Of a stretch of DNA of 64,000 nt, positions 54,349-63,367 are shown piece by piece. The notes under the pieces were generated by a model, which saw nothing but the letters and a program-made list of their open reading frames with translations, made no database searches and was not told where the DNA came from. Location of the stretch: positions 558,001-622,000 of the forward strand of contig NZ_JAHLME010000002.1 of the NCBI RefSeq assembly GCF_018919395.1. Direction: 5' to 3'. The translations under genes and the position numbers were made by a program. Each line of letters starts with the position of its first letter. Positions within the stretch are counted from its first letter, which is position 1. Origin of the DNA: Geomonas azotofigens. GTDB lineage: Bacteria > Desulfobacterota > Desulfuromonadia > Geobacterales > Geobacteraceae.

Positions 54349-54831
54349 GTGTCCAATGCAACCGTACTGAAAGCTTGTGAACAGACCGAGATAGACCTGA
54401 GCGGGGCCGAAGACTGGGTTCCGTTCGACGCGCCGGCCCTGGTGGGAGACTCGCTGCGCTTTGTTTCCGGCGACTCCCGGGGCGACCGATTCCGTGCCCG
54501 TTATTACCGTGACGCGGAGCAGCACCTGCACGCCCGTTTCTGGCTCGGGCCCGAGGCGGAGGGGCCTCCGGGACATGCCCACGGCGGCGCCGTGGCGGCC
54601 ATCATGGACGAGGCCCTCGGTCTCGCCGCCTGGGCCGCCGGTTACCCCATCGTGGTCGGCAACCTCAACGTGAGCTTCCGCAACATGCTGCCGCTCAGGA
54701 AGGTGGTGACGGTGGAAAGCAGGGTGGTTTCCGTCGAGGGAAGAAAGATCATGGTGCACGGCCGCATCTTCCGCGGCGACACCACCTTCGCCGAAGCCCA
54801 GTGCCTGTGCATCACCATCCCCGGTAAATAG
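54349..54831 (+). CDS. PaaI-type hotdog thioesterase
   Basis: A 160-residue hotdog-fold protein. The motif PGHAHGGAVAAIMDEALGLAAW (key residues HGG and DE) is typical of acyl-CoA thioesterases of the PaaI/YbgC kind, and NLNVSFRNMLPLRKVV is the strand after it. The substrate is unknown. The GTG at 54349 has GAGGAG 9 bases before it; the upstream GTG at 54319 lacks a ribosome site. Confidence 0.85.
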   Translation: MSNATVLKACEQTEIDLSGAEDWVPFDAPALVGDSLRFVSGDSRGDRFRARYYRDAEQHLHARFWLGPEAEGPPGHAHGGAVAAIMDEALGLAAWAAGYPIVVGNLNVSFRNMLPLRKVVTVESRVVSVEGRKIMVHGRIFRGDTTFAEAQCLCITIPGK

Positions 54832-54972
54832 GCAACTTCCGTCTCCGCGGCGGCACGCCGCCGCGGACCCCCTCCCGACCCCCCTCCCGTTCAGCGGTCA
54901 CACTTCCCGCTACCGCGCACGACTCTCCGCACCGTCCCTCTTTTTCGCAACAGTAACGTTCCAATTTCCCAT

Positions 54973-54999
54973 TCAATATTCCGCACAGATTGCCGATAA
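54973..54999 (+). promoter_or_regulatory. Predicted sigma28 (FliA) promoter of the chemoreceptor
   Basis: GCCGATAA at 54992-54999 is a perfect sigma28 -10 box. TCAATATT lies 11 bases upstream, matching the TAAAGTTT -35 box at 5 of 8 positions with canonical spacing. It is about 75 bases before the chemoreceptor ATG at 55075. This would tie expression to flagellar assembly. Confidence 0.6.
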
Positions 55000-55074
55000 A
55001 TCTTTCCGAGGGTGTCATAGCACATCGGCAACTCTATCAGATCGCAACCTGACAGGCTGCAAAGGGAGAATGGA

Positions 55075-58000
55075 ATGAGCATCAAAAGGTTCAAAGACTG
55101 GAGCATCGCGGCCAAAGTACTGAGCATCTCACTCGCCACCGTGGTCATCATAGCGGCAGTGAACTTCTTATACTTGTTGCCTACGATGCAGGACAGGATC
55201 CTGGCGGAAAGGGAGGACACCCTGAAAGCGGTGGTCGACCTGCCGGTCGAGTTGATCGCGGAGTACGACCAGCGGGTCCAGAAAGGGGAGTTCACCCTGG
55301 AGGAGGCTAAGAAGCGCGCCATGGAGCGCATCAGGAACATGCGCTACGGGGATAACGAGTACTTCTGGATCAACGACCTGAACGCGGTCATGCTCATGCA
55401 CCCCATCAAGCCGGAACTAAACGGCAAGGACCAGAGCACCACCAAGGACCCCACCGGCAAGCAGCTCTTCGCCGAGATGGCCAACGTCGCCAAAAACCAG
55501 GGAGGGGGGGTGGTCGAATACCGCTGGCCCAAGCCGGGATCCACGGTCCCCGTGGGTAAGCTCTCCTACGTCAAGCTGTACAAGCCCTGGGGATGGGTGG
55601 TCGGCACCGGCCTGTATATGGACGACCTGCATCAGGTGATCGCGGGGATGCGCTGGAAGATGGCGGGCATCACCCTCGCGATCGCGGTCGTGGTGCTGCT
55701 GCTGGGTTACCTGGTCGCCAGGCGCATCAGCGGAAACATCAACAAGCTGATCAAGGTCGCCGACGAGTTGGCGCTGGGCAACGTGGACCTGGTCATCGAG
55801 AGCGATTCGCGGGACGAGGCCGGGAACCTGGCCCATGCCTTCGGAAAGATGATCGAAAACATCGCTGAGGCGGCCAGGGCGGCGGAGAAAGTGGCAGCAG
55901 GCGATCTGTCGGTCAAACTGCAACCCAAGTCCGACAAGGATGTTCTGGCCATAAACCTCAACGTCACCATCGCCGCGGTTCAGGCCATGGCCGCCGACGC
56001 CAACATGCTTGCCAGGGCCGCCATGGAGGGGAGGATCACCGAGCGCGCCGACGCCACCCGGCACCAGGGCGAGTACCGCAGGATCATCGAGGGGGTCAAC
56101 GCCACCATCGCCCGCCTGGTCGGGCTCCTGGACGCCATGCCGGCGCCGGCCATGATCATCGACCGGGACTTCAGCGTCATGTACATGAACGAACTCGGCG
56201 CCAAGGTGGGGGGCAAGACCCAGGCCCAGGTCATCGGCACCAAGTGCTACGACCACTTCAAGACCAGCGACTGCGGCAGCACCAACTGCGCCTGCGGCAA
56301 GGCGATGCAGACCGGGTCCATGGCGAATTCCGAGACCGACGCCCACCCGTCGGCGGGGCTTGACCTCGACATCGCCTACACGGGCCTGCCGATCCACGAC
56401 GACAGCGGCCGGGTGATAGGGGCCTTCGAAGTGGTGACCGACCAGACCGCGGTCAAGCAGGCGGCCCGGTTGGCCAAGAAGATCAGCGACTACCAGGGAC
56501 AGGAAACCAGGAAACTGGTGCACGGCCTGGACAAACTGGCCAAGGGACAAGTCGACTTCTCCATCGCTACCGCGGAGGCGGATGCCGATACCACCGAGGC
56601 GAAGCAGATCTTCGACGCCCTCGCCACCGCGGTGAACGGCTGCGTCGATGTGATCAAGACCCTGAACGCCGACACGGCGCACCTGGCCCAGGCGGCGCTC
56701 GAAGGGAGGCTCACCTCCCGCGCCGATGCGCACAAACACCAGGGGGCCTACCGCGACATCGTGCAGGGTGTGAACGACACGCTCACCACCATGGTCGGGT
56801 TCATGGACAACATGCCCGCGCCCGCCATGATCATCGACAACGAGTTCAACGTCCTGTACATGAACCAGTTGGGCGCCAAGGTCGGCGGCAAAAGCCAGGC
56901 GCAGGTCATCGGCACCAAATGCTACGACCACTTCAAAACCGGCGACTGCAGAACGTCCAACTGCGCCTGCGCCCAAGCTATCACCTCCGGGCTGGAAGCG
57001 ACCCACGAGACCGACGCCCACCCCTCGGCCGGCCTCGACCTCGACATCAGCTACACCGGCGTCCCCATCAAGGACAAGCAAGGAAAGGTGATCGGCGCCT
57101 TCGAGGTGGTCACCGACCTCACCTCAGTGAAGACGGCCGCGCGTCAGGCCAAGAAGGTCGCTGACTACCAGGACCGCGAAACCAAGAAGCTCGTGGAGGG
57201 GCTGGGCCGGCTGGCACTCGGCGATGTGAACATCTCGCTCAGCACCGACCCCGCCGACAGTGACACCTCCGAGGTGAAGCACACCTTTGACACGCTGGCG
57301 CAGGCGGTTAACAGCTCCGCCAAGGCCAACCGCGACATCTCCCAGGTTGCCCAGCAGATCGCGGGCGGCGACCTGACCCTCAAGATCGTGGAGCGCTCGC
57401 CGGAAGACCAGCTCATGATCGCGCTGAAGGCGATGCTGGCCAAGCTGAACGAGGTGGTCACCGACGTGAAGGGCGCCGCCGACAACGTGGCGTCCGGCAG
57501 CCAGGAACTATCCTCCAGCTCGGAACAGATGTCCCAGGGGGCCAGCGAACAGGCGGCAGCCGCGGAGGAGGTCTCCTCCTCCATGGAAGAGATGACATCG
57601 AACATCAGGCAGAACGCGGACAACGCGCTGCAGACCGAGAAGATAGCGGCCAAATCGGCCAAGGACGCCAAGGAAGGGGGCGAGGCGGTCATGCACACCG
57701 TGGGCGCCATGAAGGAGATCGCCGGCAAGATCTCGATCATCGAGGAAATCGCGCGCCAGACCAACCTCCTGGCTCTGAACGCCGCCATCGAGGCCGCACG
57801 CGCCGGAGAGCACGGCAAGGGGTTCGCGGTGGTGGCGAGCGAGGTGAGAAAGCTCGCCGAGCGGAGCCAGAGGGCCGCTGCGGAGATCTCGCAGCTCTCC
57901 TCCAGCAGCGTGGAGATCGCGGAACGTGCCGGCAGCATGCTGACCCAGATGGTCCCCGACATCCAGAGGACGGCGGAACTGGTCATGGAGATCTCCGCCG

Positions 58001-58374
58001 CCTGCCGCGAGCAGGATACCGGTGCCGAGCAGATCAACAAGGCGATCCAGCAACTGGACCAGGTCATCCAGCAAAACGCGTCGGCAGCGGAGGAGATGTC
58101 TTCCACCGCGGAGGAGCTCTCCAGCCAGGCTGAACAGTTGCAAGGATCCATCACCTTCTTCAAGGTCGAGGGGGCGGAACGCGGCACCAGGATACTTCCT
58201 CCGATGCACGGGCTCAAGCAGGAGCCGCAAGCCCATAAGTCAAAGCCGGTGACGCGCAAGAAGAGCCTGACACAGTCGGCGGCGCTGGCACCGCTAGTGA
58301 CCAAGCGCAAGACCGCAGCGGGCGGGATGGCATTGGAGATGGAACAGGACGACGCCGATTTCGAAAGATTCTAA
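55075..58374 (+). CDS. Chemoreceptor with Cache sensor and two Cys-rich PAS modules
   Basis: A 1099-residue chemoreceptor. A membrane helix (about 17-38) precedes a periplasmic single-Cache domain (about 40-195, with [17 protein letters not shown] and [17 protein letters not shown]). A second helix (about 205-222) leads to HAMP. Two near-identical cytoplasmic modules follow, each a PAS-like domain ([18 protein letters not shown]) plus a HAMP-like linker. Each PAS has CX8CX4CXC: Cys391, 400, 405, 407 and Cys616, 625, 630, 632. The signalling domain carries the same [15 protein letters not shown] tip as the other receptor. A sigma28-like promoter and a terminator frame it. Confidence 0.93.
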   Translation: MSIKRFKDWSIAAKVLSISLATVVIIAAVNFLYLLPTMQDRILAEREDTLKAVVDLPVELIAEYDQRVQKGEFTLEEAKKRAMERIRNMRYGDNEYFWINDLNAVMLMHPIKPELNGKDQSTTKDPTGKQLFAEMANVAKNQGGGVVEYRWPKPGSTVPVGKLSYVKLYKPWGWVVGTGLYMDDLHQVIAGMRWKMAGITLAIAVVVLLLGYLVARRISGNINKLIKVADELALGNVDLVIESDSRDEAGNLAHAFGKMIENIAEAARAAEKVAAGDLSVKLQPKSDKDVLAINLNVTIAAVQAMAADANMLARAAMEGRITERADATRHQGEYRRIIEGVNATIARLVGLLDAMPAPAMIIDRDFSVMYMNELGAKVGGKTQAQVIGTKCYDHFKTSDCGSTNCACGKAMQTGSMANSETDAHPSAGLDLDIAYTGLPIHDDSGRVIGAFEVVTDQTAVKQAARLAKKISDYQGQETRKLVHGLDKLAKGQVDFSIATAEADADTTEAKQIFDALATAVNGCVDVIKTLNADTAHLAQAALEGRLTSRADAHKHQGAYRDIVQGVNDTLTTMVGFMDNMPAPAMIIDNEFNVLYMNQLGAKVGGKSQAQVIGTKCYDHFKTGDCRTSNCACAQAITSGLEATHETDAHPSAGLDLDISYTGVPIKDKQGKVIGAFEVVTDLTSVKTAARQAKKVADYQDRETKKLVEGLGRLALGDVNISLSTDPADSDTSEVKHTFDTLAQAVNSSAKANRDISQVAQQIAGGDLTLKIVERSPEDQLMIALKAMLAKLNEVVTDVKGAADNVASGSQELSSSSEQMSQGASEQAAAAEEVSSSMEEMTSNIRQNADNALQTEKIAAKSAKDAKEGGEAVMHTVGAMKEIAGKISIIEEIARQTNLLALNAAIEAARAGEHGKGFAVVASEVRKLAERSQRAAAEISQLSSSSVEIAERAGSMLTQMVPDIQRTAELVMEISAACREQDTGAEQINKAIQQLDQVIQQNASAAEEMSSTAEELSSQAEQLQGSITFFKVEGAERGTRILPPMHGLKQEPQAHKSKPVTRKKSLTQSAALAPLVTKRKTAAGGMALEMEQDDADFERF

Positions 58375-58390
58375 CCGGTTGGCAGTAAAA

Positions 58391-58429
58391 TACGGCAGCA
58401 CCGACACCTGGTGCTGCCGTACTTTTTTT
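58391..58429 (+). terminator. Terminator after the chemoreceptor gene
   Basis: TACGGCAGCACC pairs perfectly with GGTGCTGCCGTA around GACACCT, followed by CTTTTTTT. It begins 16 bases after the stop. Confidence 0.9.
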
Positions 58430-58525
58430 AATTTTTATCTTCAGTAACCACGACCCGCGCCGATAACAGGAATTGTCGCTCGAACTTCTGAAAGGAAGCC
58501 CGCTCAGCCGGGCCAGCCACTATTC

Positions 58526-58843
58526 ATGGAAAAAGCTCCCTTCGTAGTGCTGCTGTTTCTCGCCATAACAGCCCTTTTTGCGTTGAACCCCGGAATCCGC
58601 AAGGCAAGCCAGCAAGGTCGCTGCGAAATCTCCAGCTACCAATACTCACAACTCCATGCCGCGATGCAACGCTACCCTGAGATCGCTGACATGGCGCTTA
58701 GTGAACTGACTGGAGAACGGGTCAACCTGTCTCAGTACAACAAGATCATGCAGACAGTCGATGTTATCAAGCTCAAGGACGCTCGTCGCATGACCGCACA
58801 CAACAACGGAACGCTGTCCGTCAGAGCAATCGCGAAAAATTGA
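58526..58843 (+). CDS. Possible small single-pass membrane protein
   Basis: A 105-residue open frame with an N-terminal hydrophobic segment (about residues 6-20, FVVLLFLAITALFAL) and a soluble, polar remainder. I do not recognise it. No ribosome site is near the ATG; the nearest AAGGAAG is about 28 bases upstream. The base composition is less G+C-rich than neighbouring genes, as in the surrounding AT-rich segment. It may be a recent or non-coding frame. Confidence 0.45.
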   Translation: MEKAPFVVLLFLAITALFALNPGIRKASQQGRCEISSYQYSQLHAAMQRYPEIADMALSELTGERVNLSQYNKIMQTVDVIKLKDARRMTAHNNGTLSVRAIAKN

Positions 58844-58855
58844 ACAGATTTTTTA

Positions 58856-58884
58856 TTGATTATTTTTAATTGTATCGGTATTAT
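58856..58884 (+). promoter_or_regulatory. Predicted promoter of the SH3 gene
   Basis: TTGATT at 58856-58861, a 17-base spacer, and TATTAT at 58879-58884. The region upstream is T-rich and could act as an UP element. The leader to 58984 would be about 90 bases. Confidence 0.55.
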
Positions 58885-58983
58885 TTTTTTCGCTGGATCT
58901 AGAGCCGATACTTCCGGGAGCCACCTCCCCCTAACGCCTCAGCCTGGACCATCTGGTCGCACTACTCATAAAAAGGAGACACC

Positions 58984-59460
58984 ATGAGCAAAAAGATCCG
59001 CAACATCATCCTCGCTACAGCTGCTGTGGCAGTATTCGCCGTTCCGGCCTTGGCCGAAAGCACCAACTGCACGGTAACCGCCCCCGAGATCCGCCTCCGC
59101 AAGACCGCCAGCAAGAAAGCGAAGGTGATCGCTGTGCTCAAGAAAGACGCCAAGGTGACGGCGCAAAGCTGCTCCGGCGGGTGGGTCAAGGTCTCCTCCG
59201 CGGACGGCAAGCTGAACGGTTACGTGGGTGGTTGGGCGCTCTCCTCGCCCGCTCCGGTCATGGTGGCCTCGACCGAGCCGGTGCCGCTCCCCTCAACCGC
59301 AGCACCGGCGGCCGAAGCTGCCAAAGAGGTCCCAAGCAACGAGAAACTCGCCATGCAGATCACCGACCTGCGCCTCAAGGTGCTCAACGTCGAGCGCGAC
59401 GTGGCCATGATGCGCAAGGACATAAAGAAGATCAAGGTGGCGATGAAGCATAAGAAATAG
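58984..59460 (+). CDS. Secreted SH3-domain protein
   Basis: A 158-residue protein with a Sec signal peptide (cleavage likely after PALA, about residue 24). It has one bacterial SH3 domain (about 28-88, PEIRLRKTASKKAKVIAVLKK and GGWVKVSSADGKLNGYVGGW) and, after an Ala/Pro linker, a C-terminal coiled coil (about 115-150) ending in a basic KKIKVAMKHKK. It likely binds peptidoglycan in the periplasm and may form dimers. AAGGAG precedes the ATG. Confidence 0.85.
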   Translation: MSKKIRNIILATAAVAVFAVPALAESTNCTVTAPEIRLRKTASKKAKVIAVLKKDAKVTAQSCSGGWVKVSSADGKLNGYVGGWALSSPAPVMVASTEPVPLPSTAAPAAEAAKEVPSNEKLAMQITDLRLKVLNVERDVAMMRKDIKKIKVAMKHKK

Positions 59461-59590
59461 CGACGCTGGGGACCGGAAACGGTCCCCATTCCCCTCCCCC
59501 TGCTGTCGTCTCCCTCTCCCTCTCCCTCTCCCTCCGCCACCCCCTCGTCATCCATCGTTGCAATCCAGCACTCCACCATCCGAGTGGAAC

Positions 59591-59719
59591 ATGCAGCAGA
59601 TCAGCTTCGTGGTGCAGCAGACCACCCGGGCCGCCCACGATTCCGCGCACGCGGCCACCCTGCTGAGCCAGAATGCGGTACAGCTCCAGGCCAGGGTGCG
59701 TCAGCTCAGGATCGACTGA
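59591..59719 (+). pseudogene. Fragment of a chemoreceptor C terminus
   Basis: A 42-residue frame (MQQISFVVQQTTRAAHDSA...NAVQLQARVRQLRID) that reads like the last helix of a chemoreceptor signalling domain: Ala/Gln/Ser-rich heptads ending in a charged RQLRID tail. It has no signalling tip, sensor or ribosome site, and the preceding sequence in frame is low-complexity CCTCCC. I take it for the remnant of a larger gene, with moderate confidence. It converges on the DUF454 gene. Confidence 0.45.
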
Positions 59720-59737
59720 GAAGAGAAGCCGTACCGG

Positions 59738-60187
59738 TCAGGCCTCGCCCCCCCCCGAACGGGGCTTCTTTACCGGACGGGAAGTGGAATTGGTCGGCAA
59801 GACGATGAGGTAGAGGGTTACGCAGGCGGCGATGGAGAGGAGGAGGATCCGCAGCCACATGGCATCCACCACGACGAAGGCGGTCATCGGGAAGGAAATC
59901 CAGATAGCCACGATAGCCAGGCACTTGGCCCGGAGCGGGATGGAGCCGTGCGCCAGGTACTCCTTCAGCATCGGGCCGAGATGCCTGTGCTCCACCAGCC
60001 AGGTATGGAAGCGCACGGAACTGCGGGAGAAGCAGATGACCGCCACGAGGAGGAAGGGGACGGTCGGCACGATGGGGAGGAACAGCCCCACCATGCCGGC
60101 GGCAAGGGCGCACACACCGGTCCCGATGAGCAGGTAGCGCAGCCATTCACTTTTGACCAGCCTGACTTTGAGATGGTGATGCGGCAT
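59738..60187 (-). CDS. DUF454/YbaN-family membrane protein
   Basis: A 149-residue inner-membrane protein. It matches the DUF454 pattern: LLIGTGVCALAAGMVGLFLPIVPTVPFLLVAVICFSRSS (key part GLFLPIVPTVPFLL), then FHTWLVEH and LGPMLKEY, followed by two more helices. The function is unknown. The ATG at 60187 has GGAGAG upstream; the long frame beyond it is not expected. Confidence 0.82.
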   Translation of the reverse strand: MPHHHLKVRLVKSEWLRYLLIGTGVCALAAGMVGLFLPIVPTVPFLLVAVICFSRSSVRFHTWLVEHRHLGPMLKEYLAHGSIPLRAKCLAIVAIWISFPMTAFVVVDAMWLRILLLSIAACVTLYLIVLPTNSTSRPVKKPRSGGGEA

Positions 60188-60311
60188 CTGCTCTCCACTG
60201 AGACGGCATAGGGCGCGGCCCCACAGGGTGCAAGCGCCGGATGAGTTCCGGGATCGTCCTCTTAATTGTAAGCGAGGCGGCGTGGTTTTAATATGAATTT
60301 TGTCAAGGGTT

Positions 60312-61121
60312 TCAGGGGCGCTGCAGCGGGAGCATCTCTCGCTGCACCAGCAGGAAGCGTCCCGTCGCGCCGAAGTCCCAGCGTTCGACCGTGCAGCACG
60401 GGGTGGCATCCTGGGCGCAGTAGTGGATCAGGTTTACCGAATTGGGGACGTCGCCGCGGACCCGCGAGGAGACGGCGGTTCCCGCGAGGACCGACCAGAC
60501 CTGGCGCGGCAGGTCGGGGAACACCTCCTGGAGCGGTCGTAGGTGCGGCAGGTGAATGTGCCCCCCGAGGATCAGGTCCGCGCCCGCCTCGGACCAGGCG
60601 CGCACCGCGGCTTCGTGGCCGCGCAGCAGGTTTTTCAGGTCACTGTCCCTGGTCGCCCTCACCGGCTGGTGCGCCACGACGATGCGTAGCTGCCCCGACC
60701 TGGCCTGGCGCAGCCTGTCGGCCACCCGGGCCACCTGCCCGGGCGACACTTCCCCCACCGTGTGGCGTTGGGGACGGGTCGTATTGACGCCGAGCACCAG
60801 CAGCTCGTCCGACTCGAAATCCGGTTCGAGCGGCTCCGCCAGGACCTCCAGGTAGTTGCGGTACGGGGCGAAGACCCGGGCGGCAAGGTTGAACAGAGGG
60901 ATGTCGTGGTTACCCGGCAGCACCAAGGTGGCCAAGGCGGGGACGACGTCCAGGAAATCACGGGCGGCGCGGAACTGCCAGCGACGCGCCCGCTGCGTGA
61001 CATCGCCGGAAAGCACCAGGAGATCCGGCGCGTGATCCCGGGCCAGCGCGAGCAGGGCCACCACGACCTCCGGCTGTTCGGTGCCAAAATGGGTATCCGA
61101 GATGTGCAGCAGGCAACTCAT
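60312..61121 (-). CDS. Calcineurin-like metallophosphoesterase
   Basis: A 269-residue phosphoesterase. All metal motifs are there: LLHISDTHFG near the N terminus, LVLSGDVTQRA, VLPGNHDIPLF, VAHQPV and LILGGHIHLPH. The family resembles CpdA-type cyclic nucleotide phosphodiesterases, but the true substrate could be a lipid or nucleotide. Its ATG overlaps the lipid-kinase stop by four bases (ATGA), so the two are coupled. Confidence 0.92.
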   Translation of the reverse strand: MSCLLHISDTHFGTEQPEVVVALLALARDHAPDLLVLSGDVTQRARRWQFRAARDFLDVVPALATLVLPGNHDIPLFNLAARVFAPYRNYLEVLAEPLEPDFESDELLVLGVNTTRPQRHTVGEVSPGQVARVADRLRQARSGQLRIVVAHQPVRATRDSDLKNLLRGHEAAVRAWSEAGADLILGGHIHLPHLRPLQEVFPDLPRQVWSVLAGTAVSSRVRGDVPNSVNLIHYCAQDATPCCTVERWDFGATGRFLLVQREMLPLQRP

Positions 61122-62062
61122 GACTCTCCCTCTCCTTCGTTATCAGGCACGATGAGGAGCAGCCCGTGCGGCACTGCCTTGAAAACCAGCGGCGGGACCT
61201 GCCAGGTGATCTCCCCGTCGGTGGCGACCTTGATGCGCCTTCGGCGTAGCGGCTGCACGGTCAGCCGCGCGAACGGGAAGCTGATCACCATCTCCGAATC
61301 TCGAAGCCTCCTCAGCGCGGCCAACGCCAAGACGCCCAGCATCTGCACCACCCCCCTGGCCTTTACCGCCACCGCCGCCAGCTCTCCCCCTTGCACCGCG
61401 TCCGCTTCAGGCAGTCCCACCTGCTCCAGTTGCAGCGGATTGTTTTCCACCAGCAGGGTGGCAATGTGCAGCATCGAAGGAGTTTCACCATCCTGCAGGG
61501 TCAGCACCAATTGGGGAGGCGGGGTCAAGAGGGTGACGAAGGCTGAAAGCAGCGCCACCAGCTTGGTGCGGCCGAACTTCCGCTTGTGAACCTCGCGCTT
61601 CTCCAGGATCCGGGGGTACAGCCCCACGCTCGCGTTCACCAGGAACACCTTGTCGTTGACCAGTCCCACCTGGACCGGGCGCAACGTGCCGCGCACCAGC
61701 ACCTCCGCGGCCTGCGCCGTATCGACGGGAATGCCGTGGCTGCGTCCGAAATAGTTGAAGGTGCCCTGCGGCAGCACCCCGAACGGGCACCCCGTGCCGA
61801 GAACCTCCTGGGCCACCGCGTTGATCGTTCCGTCTCCCCCCGCCGCCACCACGATGCCGTTCCGCTGCCGCGCTTCCCGCACCGCCTCCCGCGCCGCGTC
61901 GGCAAGTCCCGCGCTTTTGGCGACCCGCCACATCCTGAAGGTCCGGCCGGCGCGTAACAGCACCTCGTCAATCACCTGTGCCCGGCTGTCGGCATCCCGA
62001 TCACCGGAACCGGCGTTCATCACCATGAAAATGGGAGCGTTGAAGGGTGCTTTGGGGAACAT
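61118..62062 (-). CDS. Diacylglycerol kinase-family lipid kinase
   Basis: A 314-residue protein with the DAGK catalytic signature AAGGDGTINAVAQEVLG (about residue 75) and the later TDGEITWQVPP that contains the conserved Asp-Gly. N-terminal IFMVMNAGSGDRDAD is typical of the family. It probably phosphorylates a membrane lipid at the inner membrane. The ATG at 62062 has GGGAG 8 bases upstream. Coupling to the phosphoesterase suggests linked lipid phosphate turnover, by inference. Confidence 0.9.
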   Translation of the reverse strand: MFPKAPFNAPIFMVMNAGSGDRDADSRAQVIDEVLLRAGRTFRMWRVAKSAGLADAAREAVREARQRNGIVVAAGGDGTINAVAQEVLGTGCPFGVLPQGTFNYFGRSHGIPVDTAQAAEVLVRGTLRPVQVGLVNDKVFLVNASVGLYPRILEKREVHKRKFGRTKLVALLSAFVTLLTPPPQLVLTLQDGETPSMLHIATLLVENNPLQLEQVGLPEADAVQGGELAAVAVKARGVVQMLGVLALAALRRLRDSEMVISFPFARLTVQPLRRRRIKVATDGEITWQVPPLVFKAVPHGLLLIVPDNEGEGES

Positions 62063-62188
62063 GACGTGACTCCCAGCGGATATTGGCCACACAAGGGGAG
62101 GAGTTTAGCACATGGAGGAAGGACCGCGCGGCCGTGGGTAACAAAAGAGGTTGCGGGCTCAACTTCGACGGATGTCGCCCCTTTTCAC

Positions 62189-62208
62189 GGGCGAATAATC
62201 ATTCGCCC
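62189..62208. repeat. Single REP-like palindrome, locus E
   Basis: One copy, GGGCGAATAATCATTCGCCC, with no GTAGG tail and no partner within 100 bases, though GTCGCCCC lies just left. It lies in the gap upstream of the DUF1992 gene. Confidence 0.75.
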
Positions 62209-62335
62209 TCCTCGCCGGAATATGGACATAATCACGCCATTTTCATTCACACCTTCCCAAAACAGCAACGCCATCCAAACTATGGGTTCCACGCGGGAGT
62301 TGACTATCTGTCGGTGGTTCTGCCAAAATCGCGGA

Positions 62336-62704
62336 ATGGAAATATTCGCATTGATCGCAGAAAGACGGATTAAGGAAGCCATGGAGCGCGGGGAGTTCGA
62401 CAACCTTCCCGGGCGTGGCAAACCGCTGGTGCAGGAAGACCTCTCGGCTGTCCCCGAAGAATTGCGCATGGCCTACAAGGTGCTCAAAAACGCAGGATGC
62501 GTCCCTCCTGAGGTGGAGTTGAGCAACGAGGTTGCCTCGCTGCGGCGGCTGATCCTGGACATGGAAGAGAGCGAAGAAAGGATGAGGAAGGTGCGGGAAC
62601 TGAACTTCAAGCTTATGAAGCTGGAAATGACCCGCAAGCGCCCTCTTTCCCTGGACCTGCTCCCCGAGTACCAGGGCAAACTCCTCGACAAGCTGCAGGG
62701 ATGA
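62336..62704 (+). CDS. DUF1992 (DnaJ-homologue-C28-type) protein
   Basis: A 122-residue protein of the DUF1992 family. Diagnostic is the N terminus MEIFALIAERRIKEAMERGEFDNLPGRGKPL, in particular GEFDNLPGRGKPL, followed by DLSAVPEELRMAYKVLKNAGCVPPEV. The C terminus is helical and charged. Function unknown; eukaryotic relatives carry a J domain. The ribosome site is weak (GCGGA); no better start lies near. The 273 bases before it hold locus E and no gene I can see. Confidence 0.8.
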   Translation: MEIFALIAERRIKEAMERGEFDNLPGRGKPLVQEDLSAVPEELRMAYKVLKNAGCVPPEVELSNEVASLRRLILDMEESEERMRKVRELNFKLMKLEMTRKRPLSLDLLPEYQGKLLDKLQG

Positions 62705-62726
62705 CCATATTGCTTTATCTTTACCC

Positions 62727-62755
62727 TTGAAATGATCGACCCCGTTCGGTATGGT
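62727..62755 (+). promoter_or_regulatory. Candidate promoter of the SseB-like gene
   Basis: TTGAAA at 62727-62732, a 17-base spacer, and TATGGT at 62750-62755, about 50 bases before the ATG at 62808. Confidence 0.5.
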
Positions 62756-62807
62756 GCCAACGGAGGCCACCACTTCCCCGCCTTAAAACAGATCCCAAAG
62801 GAAACCC

Positions 62808-63218
62808 ATGGAAAAATTAGACGAGGCGCTGGTAAACCTGCGCCAGGACATGCAGGACGGCAAGAAGCAATGCGAGTTCTACGATCTCTTTCTCAACTCC
62901 TCTTTTTTCGTCCCCATCCTGGAAGACGGTGAGCAGGAGCAAGCCGGCGGCGTGGTGCCGGTGATCACCGAGGCGGATGGCAAAGACTTCCTCATGCTTT
63001 TCAGCACGGTGGAGCGCCTGAAGGCTTGGGACCCCGCTGCACGCTTTATCGAAGTTCCGGGTCACCTGCTCGCGCTGAGCACGGTGGATCCGCTCAACTG
63101 GGCGCTCAACGTCGGTACCGACTACTCCAAGCAGTTCCACCCCGAGGAGATCGCCTGGCTCAGGGGGGCGGTCGAGCATTGCAACGCCGAGGCAGCAGCA
63201 GGCGCGCAGCAGGCGTGA
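62808..63218 (+). CDS. SseB N-terminal domain-like protein
   Basis: A 136-residue soluble protein resembling the SseB N-terminal domain: LNSSFFVPIL (start of the fold), the central FLMLFSTVERLKAWDP, and ALNVGTDYSKQFHPEEIAWL, with the Asn and Pro of these boxes in place. The biochemical role of the domain is not known. AAAGGAA precedes the ATG. Terminators follow. Confidence 0.72.
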   Translation: MEKLDEALVNLRQDMQDGKKQCEFYDLFLNSSFFVPILEDGEQEQAGGVVPVITEADGKDFLMLFSTVERLKAWDPAARFIEVPGHLLALSTVDPLNWALNVGTDYSKQFHPEEIAWLRGAVEHCNAEAAAGAQQA

Positions 63219-63272
63219 TGATCTTCCCGGGCGGGGTCTCCGCCCCTTACACAAGCTGAAAATACTAGATGA

Positions 63273-63297
63273 AGGGGCTGCCAGGTCGGAAGCCCCT
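63273..63297 (+). terminator. Hairpin after the SseB-like gene
   Basis: AGGGGCT (63273-63279) pairs with AGCCCCT (63291-63297) around 11 bases, followed by CTCTCCC. It has no T-run, so it is probably a minor element. Confidence 0.4.
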
Positions 63298-63310
63298 CTC
63301 TCCCAATAAG

Positions 63311-63346
63311 AAAGGGGCAGCCGCTATGACTGCCCCTTTCCCTTTA
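63311..63346. terminator. Bidirectional terminator between the SseB-like and SPOR genes
   Basis: AAAGGGGCAG (63311-63320) pairs perfectly with CTGCCCCTTT (63330-63339), followed by CCCTTT on the right and preceded by AAGAAA-type sequence on the left. Confidence 0.75.
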
Positions 63347-63367
63347 CGAACCTGTTTATGACTCGCC

